From an uncultured Methanobrevibacter sp. (GTDB lineage: Archaea > Methanobacteriota > Methanobacteria > Methanobacteriales > Methanobacteriaceae), in NCBI RefSeq assembly GCF_902774605.1, contig NZ_CACYJE010000013.1:1-33992 (forward strand): a DNA stretch of 33,992 nucleotides, read 5' to 3'. Of this stretch, positions 24,970 to 33,028 are shown in pieces. The notes beneath the pieces were generated by a model. That model was not told the origin of the DNA. It saw only the letters and a program-made list of their open reading frames with translations, and searched no databases. How positions within the stretch are numbered: position 1 is the stretch's first letter; each line of letters opens with the position of its first letter. The position numbers and the translations under genes are program-made.

Positions 24970-25703
24970 GCTTTATATCAAGACTGTTCGGAAACAAAAA
25001 CGAGGATGAATTCAATGAAGTAAGGGTTGACCGTGAGGTTCTTGAATCCGTAATATATTATGCTAAAAAATCATACCCTAATGAATTTCTTGCATTCTTC
25101 GATGGGGAAATAAAGGATAAAATCCTATACATCACAGGATTAATATTCGTTCCGGGAGAAACATGCGAAACAGGGGCTGTGGTTCATACTGAAAGGCTTC
25201 CAATGAATACCAAGTACATGGGATCAGTCCACTCACACCCAGGGCCAAGCGCAATGCCCTCCGATGCGGATTTAAAGACATTTTCAAAAAACGGATTCTT
25301 CCACATGATTGTATGCCTTCCATACTCCCTTGAAACTTTCAGGTCATATGATAGGTACGGTCAGCATCTGGACTACACAATCGGGGACTATTCACACTTC
25401 AACGACAACAATCCCGATGACTTTTTCGATGAAAGCGACGTAATCACAGACGACGATGATTTCAAACCGGGATTTTTCGATGAGGAGGATGATGAATTCT
25501 TCAAGACCCTTGATGAAACCCGCAAAGACCATTATGCGGAATATGAAAAAAGACACCAGATAAACAACCGGCCGGATATACACATACCTCTTGATCCGAT
25601 CAATATCATATCAAATACTCAATTGCCTCAAAACCATCAAGTAATCAGAATTGAGTTAAATTCGGATGGCAGTGTTAAAAAAATTAGTAAAAATAAAAAA
25701 TAA
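24966..25703 (+). CDS. JAMM/MPN metalloprotease-like protein with acidic C-terminal half
   Basis: The 245-residue protein has an N-terminal JAB/MPN domain (about 20-135). The zinc site is intact: Glu40, His89-x-His91 and, after seven residues, Ser99-x2-Asp102, exactly the JAMM pattern. Archaeal JAMM proteases cleave ubiquitin-like (SAMP-type) tags or act in sulfur transfer. Residues about 140-180 are rich in Asp, Glu and Phe and probably disordered; the remaining tail (200-245) is polar. The acidic half is unusual next to the short archaeal JAMM proteins of about 120-140 residues. The gene overlaps the Thg1-like gene by four bases (ATGA). The catalytic fold is secure; the substrate is unknown. 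Confidence 0.88.
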   Translation: MSFISRLFGNKNEDEFNEVRVDREVLESVIYYAKKSYPNEFLAFFDGEIKDKILYITGLIFVPGETCETGAVVHTERLPMNTKYMGSVHSHPGPSAMPSDADLKTFSKNGFFHMIVCLPYSLETFRSYDRYGQHLDYTIGDYSHFNDNNPDDFFDESDVITDDDDFKPGFFDEEDDEFFKTLDETRKDHYAEYEKRHQINNRPDIHIPLDPINIISNTQLPQNHQVIRIELNSDGSVKKISKNKK

Positions 25704-25732
25704 AAAACAATTATGGTGAAAAATTGTTTTTT
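25702..25732. terminator. Bidirectional hairpin terminator, 11-bp stem
   Basis: AAAAAACAATT (25702-25712) pairs with AATTGTTTTTT (25722-25732) across a nine-base loop. It sits between the convergent JAMM and serA genes, with T-runs on both strands. Confidence 0.65.
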
Positions 25733-27305
25733 ATAATTCTAATCCGTTAGCTTCATAAACATTGTCTAAAGCTTGGATTTCTTTAATTACATCTTTTGGA
25801 ATTTCTTTATCTAAGGTTAAGACCATAATGGCTCTTCCGCCTTTTATGTCTCTTCCAACTTGCATGATTCCAATGTTTACTCCATGTTCGCCTAGTTTTG
25901 TTCCGATTTTACCAATGCTTCCTGGCACGTCTTCGTATTTGGCGATGAACATGTGTCCTTCAGGAATGACGTCCACCCAGTAACCGTTAACCTTCAGGAT
26001 TCTTGCTTCGTGCAGGTGTGTTCCTTCAGCAGAGAAGGTGTCCTCATCACTTTTTGCAATAACTTTGATTAATGATTCGTAACCCTTAGCGTTATCTTTT
26101 CTTCCTTCAGTAATGCTGATTCCTCTTTCCTTAGCAACAAGGGAAGCGTTTACCGCATTGACCGGGGAGCTTAAGAATGGGTTTACTGCACCTTGGATAA
26201 CTGTTCTGGTTAATATTTCAAGGTTGTCGATTTCTGCCAATTCTCCACTGTAGACGATTTCAATCTCTTTGATTTTGCCGTTGATTCCTTGTGAGATGAA
26301 ACTTCCTAATTTTTCACATAATTCCATGTACGGTGCAACTTCCTGATAGGTGTTGTTGTCGATGCGTGGCATGTTTAAAACGTTTTTAGGATTGTTTCCT
26401 TTAATCAAGTCAATGATTTCATCAGCTACTATGATTGCAGCGTCTCTTTGTGCTTCTTTGGTTGAAGCCGCAATGTGTGGAGTTAAAACAATGTTGTCTA
26501 ATTCGAATAATTTTGAGTCGCTTGCAGGTGGTTCTTCTTCATACACGTCCAATGCTGCACCGCCGATTTTATTGTTGACCAATGCGTCGTATAAAGCGTC
26601 TTCATCAATGATTCCACCACGGGCACAGTTCACGATGTATGCTGTGTCCTTCATCAAGTCAAACTGTTCAGCGGATATTGAATGTTTGGTTTCCGGGGTG
26701 AGAGGCACGTGGATTGTAATGAAATCGGAGTTCTTAAGAACTGTGTCTAGATCTGTTAAGTCAACGCCCATCTGCTTAGCCACTTCTTCAGGCAGGTATG
26801 GGTCGTAAGCCATTGCATCCATTCCAAATGCCTTACATCTGTTGACCACTTGTGAACCGATTCTTCCCATACCGATTACACCGAGAGTTTTGTTTCTGAG
26901 TTCAACACCCATGAACTGTTTTTTCTCCCATTTGCCGTCTTTGACTGATTTGTCTGCAATTGCGATTTTACGGGCCATGCTTAAGATCAATCCCATTGTG
27001 TGTTCCGCTACGGTCACGGAAGTTGATTCCGGTGAGTTGACAACCATGATACCCTTTTCGGTTGCAGCGTCGAGGTCGATGTTGTCCACTCCGACACCTG
27101 CTCTTGCGATGATTTGCAAATTGTCAGCTTTTTTAATGATGTCTGCGGTTAATTTTGTCCGGCTTCTTACAATGATTCCATTGTATTCATGTATGGTATC
27201 TGCTAATTCTTCAGGAGTAATGCTAGTATCTACAACGACTTCTGCTACTTCCTTTAAATTTTCAATACCTTTTTCGTTAATAGCATCAGCAATAAGTACT
27301 TTCAT
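25731..27305 (-). CDS. serA: D-3-phosphoglycerate dehydrogenase
   Basis: The 524-residue enzyme starts serine synthesis by oxidising 3-phosphoglycerate with NAD+. It has a split substrate domain, a Rossmann domain with G145-x-G147-x2-G150, and the catalytic set Arg229 (NCARGG), Glu258 (YEEEPP region) and His277 (LTPHIAAST). An intervening ASB-type domain lies at about 310-445, and a C-terminal ACT domain at about 450-524 ([19 protein letters not shown]). This long form is usual for methanogens and many bacteria, and serine feedback through the ACT domain is likely. The ATG follows GGTGAAA. It is a single gene. Confidence 0.95.
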   Translation of the reverse strand: MKVLIADAINEKGIENLKEVAEVVVDTSITPEELADTIHEYNGIIVRSRTKLTADIIKKADNLQIIARAGVGVDNIDLDAATEKGIMVVNSPESTSVTVAEHTMGLILSMARKIAIADKSVKDGKWEKKQFMGVELRNKTLGVIGMGRIGSQVVNRCKAFGMDAMAYDPYLPEEVAKQMGVDLTDLDTVLKNSDFITIHVPLTPETKHSISAEQFDLMKDTAYIVNCARGGIIDEDALYDALVNNKIGGAALDVYEEEPPASDSKLFELDNIVLTPHIAASTKEAQRDAAIIVADEIIDLIKGNNPKNVLNMPRIDNNTYQEVAPYMELCEKLGSFISQGINGKIKEIEIVYSGELAEIDNLEILTRTVIQGAVNPFLSSPVNAVNASLVAKERGISITEGRKDNAKGYESLIKVIAKSDEDTFSAEGTHLHEARILKVNGYWVDVIPEGHMFIAKYEDVPGSIGKIGTKLGEHGVNIGIMQVGRDIKGGRAIMVLTLDKEIPKDVIKEIQALDNVYEANGLEL

Positions 27306-27487
27306 ATTTTCACCATAATTTTTCTTGAATATTTAATAATAAATATTAGTTAAATGTATGTTTTTTATTATATTTAAAAGATGTTCATATACTTAAATTT
27401 TAACATATTCATTAATTTCATTTCCAAATATTTTCCTGTGAAACAATTAAATAACATTTAAATTAATAACTATTAATTGGTGATATA

Positions 27488-27826
27488 ATGGTATCAGTAG
27501 ATGAATATGTAATTTCAACCGCAAATGATGTGCCAGGATATAGAATCGTTGAAACAAAAGGCTTCATATATGGATTGACCGTTAGAAGCAGAGGTGCCGG
27601 GGGCCAAATCGGCGCAGGCATCAAATCTCTCTTCGGAGGCGAAATCAAGCAATATGTGACCATGATGGAAGAGTCCCGTGACGAAGCATTGTCAAGGGCA
27701 ATTGAACATGCCAAGGAATTGGGCGCCAACGGAATCATTGCAATCAGATTCGATTCAAATGAAATATCAGATGTCATGCAGGAAATCCTGGTATATGGAA
27801 CCGCAGTGGTTGTTGAAAAGGAATAG
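27488..27826 (+). CDS. YbjQ/UPF0145 family protein
   Basis: The 112-residue protein carries the whole YbjQ-type fold: the entry VISTANDVPGYRIVETKGFIYGLTVRSRG, the IGAGIKSLFGGEIKQYVTMMEESRDEAL helix with its conserved Gly-Gly-Glu, and the closing GANGIIAIRFDS and VYGTAVVVE strands. The family forms small pentameric shells in solved structures and is called a putative metal-binding domain, but no firm role exists. A GGTGATATA ribosome site precedes the ATG. The next gene begins six bases downstream, so an operon is likely. Confidence 0.88.
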   Translation: MVSVDEYVISTANDVPGYRIVETKGFIYGLTVRSRGAGGQIGAGIKSLFGGEIKQYVTMMEESRDEALSRAIEHAKELGANGIIAIRFDSNEISDVMQEILVYGTAVVVEKE

Positions 27827-27832
27827 GTATCC

Positions 27833-28627
27833 ATGTTTTTTGAGGATTTAAACTATAAAGGCAAGACAATACCTCAAACCATACTGGGCTACGGGCCGTT
27901 CATGGCCGAGCTATATTACGGCCATAGGTCCAGACTGTATCTGGATGATTTATACAATAATCCCCAATACGCTTGCGAAGTCATCATGGAATCCTATGAC
28001 CAGGGCGTGCGTGCAATCAACCTCGTCAACGATGACAACCTGCTTAAGGCATATGATTTGGCGGCTGATGCGGGCTGTGTGATGAAAGTCATTGCGACAA
28101 TAGGCAAGAGTGACGTTGATTATCTAAACCCTAACTATGAGGTCGCAAAGGAAGTTGACTGGGATGAGGATATAGAGCTGTTCTCAACATATGACTGTCC
28201 GCTGATGCTTGTTGATGAGTTCATCACAGATGCTTACGACTGGAGATTGACAACCAAGATGCTGAACAGGATAAACGACACTGGGGCACTGTCAGGCCTT
28301 GTCACAGCATTCCCATCAAGAACAACAGACCTGCTTGGGGATAACATTGATCTGGATTTGTTTGACTTTTACATGATGCCTTTGAACAGCTTATCCTACA
28401 TGATGGACATCAATGCATTCAATGCTTCTCAAAGACAGGAATTCGTTGACAGGGTGTTGAAATTAAACAAAAAAATAATAGCCACCAGGACATTGGCGGC
28501 AGGGGTATTGAAACCAAGGGAAGCATTCACCTTTTTTAAAAGTGTTGATTATGTGGATGCAATATCAATTGGTGTTGCAAAAATAGAAGAGGCTCGTGAA
28601 GACTTTGAATTGTTGAAGCAATTCTAA
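27833..28627 (+). CDS. Unrecognised TIM-barrel-like (aldo-keto-like?) protein
   Basis: I do not recognise this 264-residue soluble protein with confidence. It shows alternating hydrophobic strands and amphipathic helices consistent with a TIM barrel: GVRAINLV, CVMKVIATIG, CPLMLVDEFI, GLVTAFPSR, FDFYMMPLN, KKIIATRTLAAGVL and VDAISIGVAKIEEA. The last two segments resemble the end of aldo-keto reductases and related methanogen proteins, where a barrel-end ATxTLAxGxL-type strand is followed by a repeat-avoiding helix. The Tyr/Lys/His catalytic set of aldo-keto reductases cannot be placed. It is co-transcribed with the YbjQ gene, six bases upstream. Its stop codon overlaps the stop of the convergent gene by three bases. 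Confidence 0.55.
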   Translation: MFFEDLNYKGKTIPQTILGYGPFMAELYYGHRSRLYLDDLYNNPQYACEVIMESYDQGVRAINLVNDDNLLKAYDLAADAGCVMKVIATIGKSDVDYLNPNYEVAKEVDWDEDIELFSTYDCPLMLVDEFITDAYDWRLTTKMLNRINDTGALSGLVTAFPSRTTDLLGDNIDLDLFDFYMMPLNSLSYMMDINAFNASQRQEFVDRVLKLNKKIIATRTLAAGVLKPREAFTFFKSVDYVDAISIGVAKIEEAREDFELLKQF

Positions 28628-29010
28628 AGTTTCACAATTTCATATTCTTCAAATGGAACATGCCCGTCCTCTTCAAGGGATTGGTTCAAGTCAGCCAGTC
28701 CATTGATCAGGTCCTTGATGTTCTTGTTGGATGGTTTCTTGCCGGTTATCTGCAGGTATTGTCTTGGTGAGATTTCGCACAGGTCGCATTCGAAATTGCA
28801 GCACCTGTCCTTTTCTTCGCATCCGTATCCTTCCTGAGCCTCATCGGTTCCGATTACAATATCGTCAAGGATTCTGGATACTCTTTCATCTGATGCAAAC
28901 ATTGCTATTTTTTGAGTTTTGCCACATATTCCAATGGCTTTCTGGCCTTTGAAATTGCAAACCCATTTTATCGGATAGTTTTCCATTCCAGTTATCTGTA
29001 AGTTCTCCAT
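28624..29010 (-). CDS. Small cysteine-rich protein, unknown function
   Basis: This 128-residue acidic protein has seven cysteines: C18, C29, and a cluster at C64, C70, C71, C75 and C78 (GCEEKDRCCNFECDLCE). The cluster could bind zinc or an iron-sulfur centre. The region before it (12-60) looks like a small beta domain and the tail (80-128) is helical. I cannot name a family. The gene lies nine bases after the stop of the HTH regulator gene on the same strand, so the two probably share a transcript. The start is ATG 29010, preceded by GTGTGGTAAT. Confidence 0.6.
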   Translation of the reverse strand: MENLQITGMENYPIKWVCNFKGQKAIGICGKTQKIAMFASDERVSRILDDIVIGTDEAQEGYGCEEKDRCCNFECDLCEISPRQYLQITGKKPSNKNIKDLINGLADLNQSLEEDGHVPFEEYEIVKL

Positions 29011-29019
29011 ATTACCACA

Positions 29020-29952
29020 CTAGTTTTCCTTTCTCTCTTTTATCATCTTCAATAGTTCTTTTGAATTTTCAAATTCCTTAAGCTCCCAAGACTTAATCAC
29101 TGGCACCGTGCCGATCGATTCCTTGATCTTGTCATTGTTGATGATGAAAACAGGCTCGGAGGTTGTCACCATTGATAAGTCCTTAAGAGGTATTGCCATT
29201 CTTTTAAGTGTTTTCTCACTTCTGTTCTTTTCAACATTAGCCATTAATGGGGAATGCTTGTCTGAACTTTTCATTTTAGCCACTGCATCAAATGGACTTT
29301 TATTGGTGGATATGACTCCATATCCTAGTTTTGATAAGTCATTAACATCATCAGTGTATTTGATGGCATCGTTTTGAGGCTGCTTTAACAGGTCAATGTC
29401 AAGGGTCACCTTGGTATTCAGTATTTCCTCCAGAATCATTGCTGTTTCGGTGTTGGCCCTCACAATGCCGTTTTCATACTTGTACATTGTTGCACGTGAA
29501 ACATGGGCCAGGTTGGCCAGGTCCTTAAGTGACATTGAATACTCTTCACGGTATTGCTTTATGACATTGCCGTCGATTTTAACGAAGTATCCTCCACGGT
29601 CAGCCAGGATTTCAGGGTATTCGTTATACACAATCATGTTTTTCAATGTATCGAAGCCAATGGCGGGAATGTCATATCTCTCATAAATCACGCCTTCCTC
29701 CAATGCTCCGTTTCGGGATTTTTCACCTATTATTATCGGGGAGGCTAGAAATATGTTCGCCAATTGTTTCATTTCATGGGCGTTCTGCTCATTGATGCTG
29801 TCAATATTCAAAAACGTTTTCAGAAGTAGTATTAATAGGTTTTTTCTCGCCACAATATCGAATGAGCCCTGGTCGTAAATGTCAGAGGTTTTATAGCCCT
29901 GTGATGTTAGGAGATTCTCGATATTGTGCAGCATTTGGCTTCTTGTCAACAT
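29020..29952 (-). CDS. Archaeal HTH-type transcriptional regulator (MTH967-like family)
   Basis: The 310-residue protein has an N-terminal domain (1-118) resembling an inactive endonuclease-like fold, a Xre/Cro-type helix-turn-helix at about 130-185 (SLKDLANLAHVSRATMYKYENG from 141), and a C-terminal domain to 310. This is the arrangement of the conserved euryarchaeal putative HTH regulator family. It should bind DNA as a dimer; its targets are unknown. The ATG is behind a GAGGTAACC ribosome site. It diverges from tiaS across a 56-base gap that must hold both promoters, so autoregulation or control of tiaS is possible. The small Cys-rich gene is downstream in the same unit. Confidence 0.85.
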   Translation of the reverse strand: MLTRSQMLHNIENLLTSQGYKTSDIYDQGSFDIVARKNLLILLLKTFLNIDSINEQNAHEMKQLANIFLASPIIIGEKSRNGALEEGVIYERYDIPAIGFDTLKNMIVYNEYPEILADRGGYFVKIDGNVIKQYREEYSMSLKDLANLAHVSRATMYKYENGIVRANTETAMILEEILNTKVTLDIDLLKQPQNDAIKYTDDVNDLSKLGYGVISTNKSPFDAVAKMKSSDKHSPLMANVEKNRSEKTLKRMAIPLKDLSMVTTSEPVFIINNDKIKESIGTVPVIKSWELKEFENSKELLKMIKERKEN

Positions 29953-30008
29953 GTTCGGTTACCTCTATTAAACTATATATTCTTTTAACTTTAATATATT
30001 TTAAGTAG

Positions 30009-31271
30009 GTGATTGAGATTAATTATTTGCATATTGGAATAGATGACACTGACTCTCCCGATGGGATGTGCACCACATTTCTCGCCAGCCAAATCATTAA
30101 CCTATTTGAGGATAATGGCATTGAACTGGTGGATTATCCGAAATTGATTCGCTTAAACCCTTTTGCTCGCTTTAAGACAAGGGGCAACGGCGGTGTTGCA
30201 TTGAAAATATTGAATGACGATAAGGCGGAGTTGGCCCGCAGTATTGTTCTTGAGGAAGTTGAAAAGCTGTCCATGTTTGACTGCGACAATACCAATCCAG
30301 GGGTAATCTTCTATGAGGGTGAAATCACCCGTGAAATGCAGGATTATGCATTCAGGGCAATCTATGAATTCATAACCATTGAGGAGGCTGAAGAGTTTGG
30401 AGAGTCCATAGGATGTGAAATCCATAAGTTCAAAAAGGGAAGGGGAATAATAGGATCCATTGCGGCCATCAGTTTGCCCCTGGCGGATTACACCTTTGAA
30501 TTGCTGGCATACAGGGATTCTGAAAATTATGGTACTGAAAGGCAGATTGACCATGCATCAGTCTACAGGATGGATAAGGAAACCTATCCCGACACCTTTG
30601 AAAATATTGACTATTCCGAGGATTACATTGCAATAGAGCCGAAAACCCCATGTCCGGTATTGTACGGCATCAGGTCCAACATTCCCGAAGCATTGCAAAG
30701 GGCCAAGGATATAGTTCAGGTTAATGAGCCGATTGTTGACTGGTGCATATTCAAGACAAATCAGCACACTGACATGCACATTCAAAAGGCTTCAAGAATT
30801 TCCGACATGAAACAATTCGGATGCTATGAAGTGGTTGGAACCGTCAAGAATAAGCCCACAATCATTGATGGGGGCCACATGTTCTTTTATATATCTGACG
30901 GGTCCGGCGAGATTGAGTGCGGGGCGTATGAGCCAACCAAGAACTTCAGAAAAACAGTTTCACATTTGCGCCCAGGTGATGTTATCAGGGTTTACGGCGG
31001 GATTGGCGAGCAGAAGACTTTCAATATCGAGAAGTTCCAGGTCATTGAACTTAATGATGTTGAGTATAAAAATCCTGTTTGTGAATGCGGCAAGAGAATG
31101 ACTTCGGCGGGTAGGAACAAGGGTTTCAAATGCAAGAAGTGCGGCAGAAGAATCGAGTCTGGCAAAAAAGTTCCTATTAAAATTTCTCGTTCTTTAAAAA
31201 ATCATTGGTTTTATGAAACACCGGTTTCTGCTAGGCGTCACTTGTCAAAACCCCTTTGTAGGATGTTTTAA
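30009..31271 (+). CDS. tiaS: tRNA(Ile2) 2-agmatinylcytidine synthetase
   Basis: The roughly 420-residue archaeal enzyme attaches agmatine to C34 of tRNA-Ile2, using ATP, so that it reads AUA codons. It opens with LHIGIDDTDSPDGMCTTF, followed by the RFKTRGNGG segment and the central GRGIIGSIAA motif, all typical of TiaS. An OB-fold (about 275-345) and a zinc ribbon (CECGKRM, then CKKCGRR, about 357-380) follow. The start is unsettled. GTG 30009 sits inside an AGGTGATT sequence that looks like the ribosome site. The codon at the normal spacing is ATT (30018), and a TTG lies at 30027 just before the conserved region. A TATA-like TTAATATATTTT at 29990-30001 would place the mRNA start close to 30015-30025. 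Confidence 0.93.
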   Translation: MIEINYLHIGIDDTDSPDGMCTTFLASQIINLFEDNGIELVDYPKLIRLNPFARFKTRGNGGVALKILNDDKAELARSIVLEEVEKLSMFDCDNTNPGVIFYEGEITREMQDYAFRAIYEFITIEEAEEFGESIGCEIHKFKKGRGIIGSIAAISLPLADYTFELLAYRDSENYGTERQIDHASVYRMDKETYPDTFENIDYSEDYIAIEPKTPCPVLYGIRSNIPEALQRAKDIVQVNEPIVDWCIFKTNQHTDMHIQKASRISDMKQFGCYEVVGTVKNKPTIIDGGHMFFYISDGSGEIECGAYEPTKNFRKTVSHLRPGDVIRVYGGIGEQKTFNIEKFQVIELNDVEYKNPVCECGKRMTSAGRNKGFKCKKCGRRIESGKKVPIKISRSLKNHWFYETPVSARRHLSKPLCRMF

Positions 31272-31471
31272 GATTTTTTAAATTATTTTATTCCTTATTT
31301 TTTAATTTTAATAATTTTCATATAAAATAATTAGTTCACTTTTTAGGAAATAAATTAATGTTTTTAATAATTTTTATTCATATTATTAGAACTTTTGAGA
31401 ACTAAGTCATACTAATTTATATACTAAAAATTTGAAAGTATAAAATAATTAGCATGATAAATTTATAGTGA
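31272..31471 (+). promoter_or_regulatory. AT-rich leader and promoter of the DUF3100 cassette, copy 1
   Basis: This gene-free stretch has T-runs at 31265-31315 that could terminate tiaS, followed by a TATA-like TTTATATACTAA (31416-31427). The matching segment upstream of copy 2 (about 32973-32984) reads ATTGTATACTAA, so the promoter seems to have been duplicated with the genes. Confidence 0.45.
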
Positions 31472-32377
31472 GTGGGAGAGGATATTATAACTGATAAAAA
31501 TAATCCTACGAATGAAATTCAACATATTTACCGTGAAAAAACTGATAAGCGTATCTTAAAGAAAAATCCGTGGAAGGACTATGGATTGCACTTTACTGTA
31601 CTCGTTTTAGTGATAATTGCCGAATTAATCGGTCCGATTAAAATCCCAATTACCAGTGGGGTAGAAGTATCCATAATGCCTCTACTATACACAATGGTTT
31701 TAGGACTGGTATTTTACCTAGCAAAGCCGATCAAATGGATTCAAAGAAAACAATCCAGGGTTGCAGAAGGGGCAATGATGCTGTTTATCGGCATATTGAT
31801 TGCTAAACTCGCTGTGTCCAGCGGACAATCAATGCACCTATTGTTTGAAATGGGTCCTGCATTGCTGTTGCAGGAATTAGGACACTTGGCAACAATTTTA
31901 ATCGCTCTTCCGGTAGCATTGCTTTTAGGATTTAAACGAGAAGCCATCGGTATGACCAATTCAATCGGTCGTGAACCGGAAGTGGCAGTAGTTGTTGATA
32001 AATATGGATTCAATTCCCCGGAATCCCGTGGAATATTTGCATTATTCATTGTCGGAACAATAATCGGTACTGTATTCATCAGTTTCCTAACCAGTATCAG
32101 TGTTTCACTAATTCCGTTCCACCCATATGCATTCGCTATGGCAAGTGGAGTGGGCAGTGCAAGTATGAATGCGGCTTCCTTAGGACCTACTCTTGCGGCA
32201 TTTCCAGGATTGGAAACCCAAATCGAGGCGTTTGCAGGATTCAGTAATCTATTGTCATTCTCCATAGGAATATATATTGTAATATTCCTTGCATTGCCAT
32301 TGACTGAAAAGTTATATTACTTTTTGGAGCCAAAAATTGGAAGAAAGGCAATTGTTGAAGAAAAGGAGGGTGAATAA
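31472..32377 (+). CDS. DUF3100 family membrane protein, copy 1
   Basis: This protein of about 300 residues has a charged N-terminus (EIQHIYREKTDKRIL) and about eight membrane helices. The segments LAKPIKWIQRKQ, IGREPEVAVVVDKYGFNSPESRG and FAMASGVGSASMNAA match the DUF3100 pattern I know from methanogens and some bacteria. The function is unknown; a transporter role is plausible from the helix count and the small-residue-rich motif. The start is unclear. GTG 31472 has no ribosome site, whereas GGGAGAGG points to ATT 31484 or ATA 31487. The partner gene starts three bases after the stop with a strong AGGAGGGTGA site. The pair is duplicated directly downstream. Confidence 0.82.
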   Translation: MGEDIITDKNNPTNEIQHIYREKTDKRILKKNPWKDYGLHFTVLVLVIIAELIGPIKIPITSGVEVSIMPLLYTMVLGLVFYLAKPIKWIQRKQSRVAEGAMMLFIGILIAKLAVSSGQSMHLLFEMGPALLLQELGHLATILIALPVALLLGFKREAIGMTNSIGREPEVAVVVDKYGFNSPESRGIFALFIVGTIIGTVFISFLTSISVSLIPFHPYAFAMASGVGSASMNAASLGPTLAAFPGLETQIEAFAGFSNLLSFSIGIYIVIFLALPLTEKLYYFLEPKIGRKAIVEEKEGE

Positions 32378-32379
32378 TT

Positions 32380-32868
32380 ATGCCTGATTTGATCGATGGG
32401 TCTGAAAACATTACCGTGCATGGAATTTTCAATTGGATATTGCTTCTTGCAATCTTTTCAATAATTACTGTAATAGGTAACTATATCGGCTACAAGCATC
32501 CCATTACAGATTCCCTAATTGGAATGTTCATATTGTCCCTGCTCACGCTTGCGGGCGTGTGGATGGAAAGGTATCTGCCTTTCAACATTTCTTCAATTAT
32601 CTATATCAGTGTAATGGGTATAATATTGGCTTTCCCAGGAATGCCGACATCCGAATTCGTTTCATATTATGTTTCAAAGATTGAACTTCTCTCAATCGTT
32701 ACCGTATTCCTTGCCTATGTGGGTATTGGAATGGGTAAGAGTTGGAATGAGTTCAAGGCACTTGGTCTGCGCGCAATAATCGTTACTGTCCTGGTTATTG
32801 CTTCAACTTATCTTGGTGCGGCCGTTGTGGCACATATTGTTTTAGTTATGACTGGTGTTCCAGTATAA
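32380..32868 (+). CDS. Small membrane protein paired with DUF3100, copy 1
   Basis: The 162-residue protein has about five membrane helices: 18-36, 43-62, 69-88, 103-120 and 130-155. Motifs include NYIGYKHPITDSLIGM and IVTVFLAYVGIGMGKSW. I know no name for it. It starts three bases after the DUF3100 stop, so the two are co-translated and probably form a two-component membrane complex. A T-rich tract follows the stop codon. A second copy begins at 33931 with nearly the same first 20 residues. Confidence 0.8.
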   Translation: MPDLIDGSENITVHGIFNWILLLAIFSIITVIGNYIGYKHPITDSLIGMFILSLLTLAGVWMERYLPFNISSIIYISVMGIILAFPGMPTSEFVSYYVSKIELLSIVTVFLAYVGIGMGKSWNEFKALGLRAIIVTVLVIASTYLGAAVVAHIVLVMTGVPV

Positions 32869-32988
32869 CTTTTTTTCTTATTTTGTGAAAATCAACACCA
32901 CTTTCTATTTCCTATTTAGTGAATTTCATCGTGCCAAATGTATATACTTTAAATAATCCATCATACGAAATATTAAATTGTATACTAA

Positions 32989-33022
32989 CTTTTGATATAT
33001 TAAATTTTAATATACATCAAAA
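32989..33022 (+). repeat. Imperfect palindrome in the leader of DUF3100 copy 2
   Basis: TTTTGATATATTAAA and TTTAATATACATCAAAA form a 33-base AT-rich imperfect palindrome that overlaps the likely TATA element. It lies about 10-40 bases upstream of the coding start. It could be an operator. Copy 1 instead has TATACT/AGTATA at 31420-31425 and 31437-31442. Confidence 0.45.
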
Positions 33023-33028
33023 TATTTC

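Noticed and set aside
26350-27318. Long open frames antisense to serA (152 and 158 codons)
   Set aside because: They are shadow frames produced by codon bias of serA; their Ser/Met/Pro-rich translations match nothing.
30972-31180. Separate zinc-ribbon gene at the end of tiaS
   Set aside because: The ribbon is the normal C-terminal domain of TiaS and is in the same frame.
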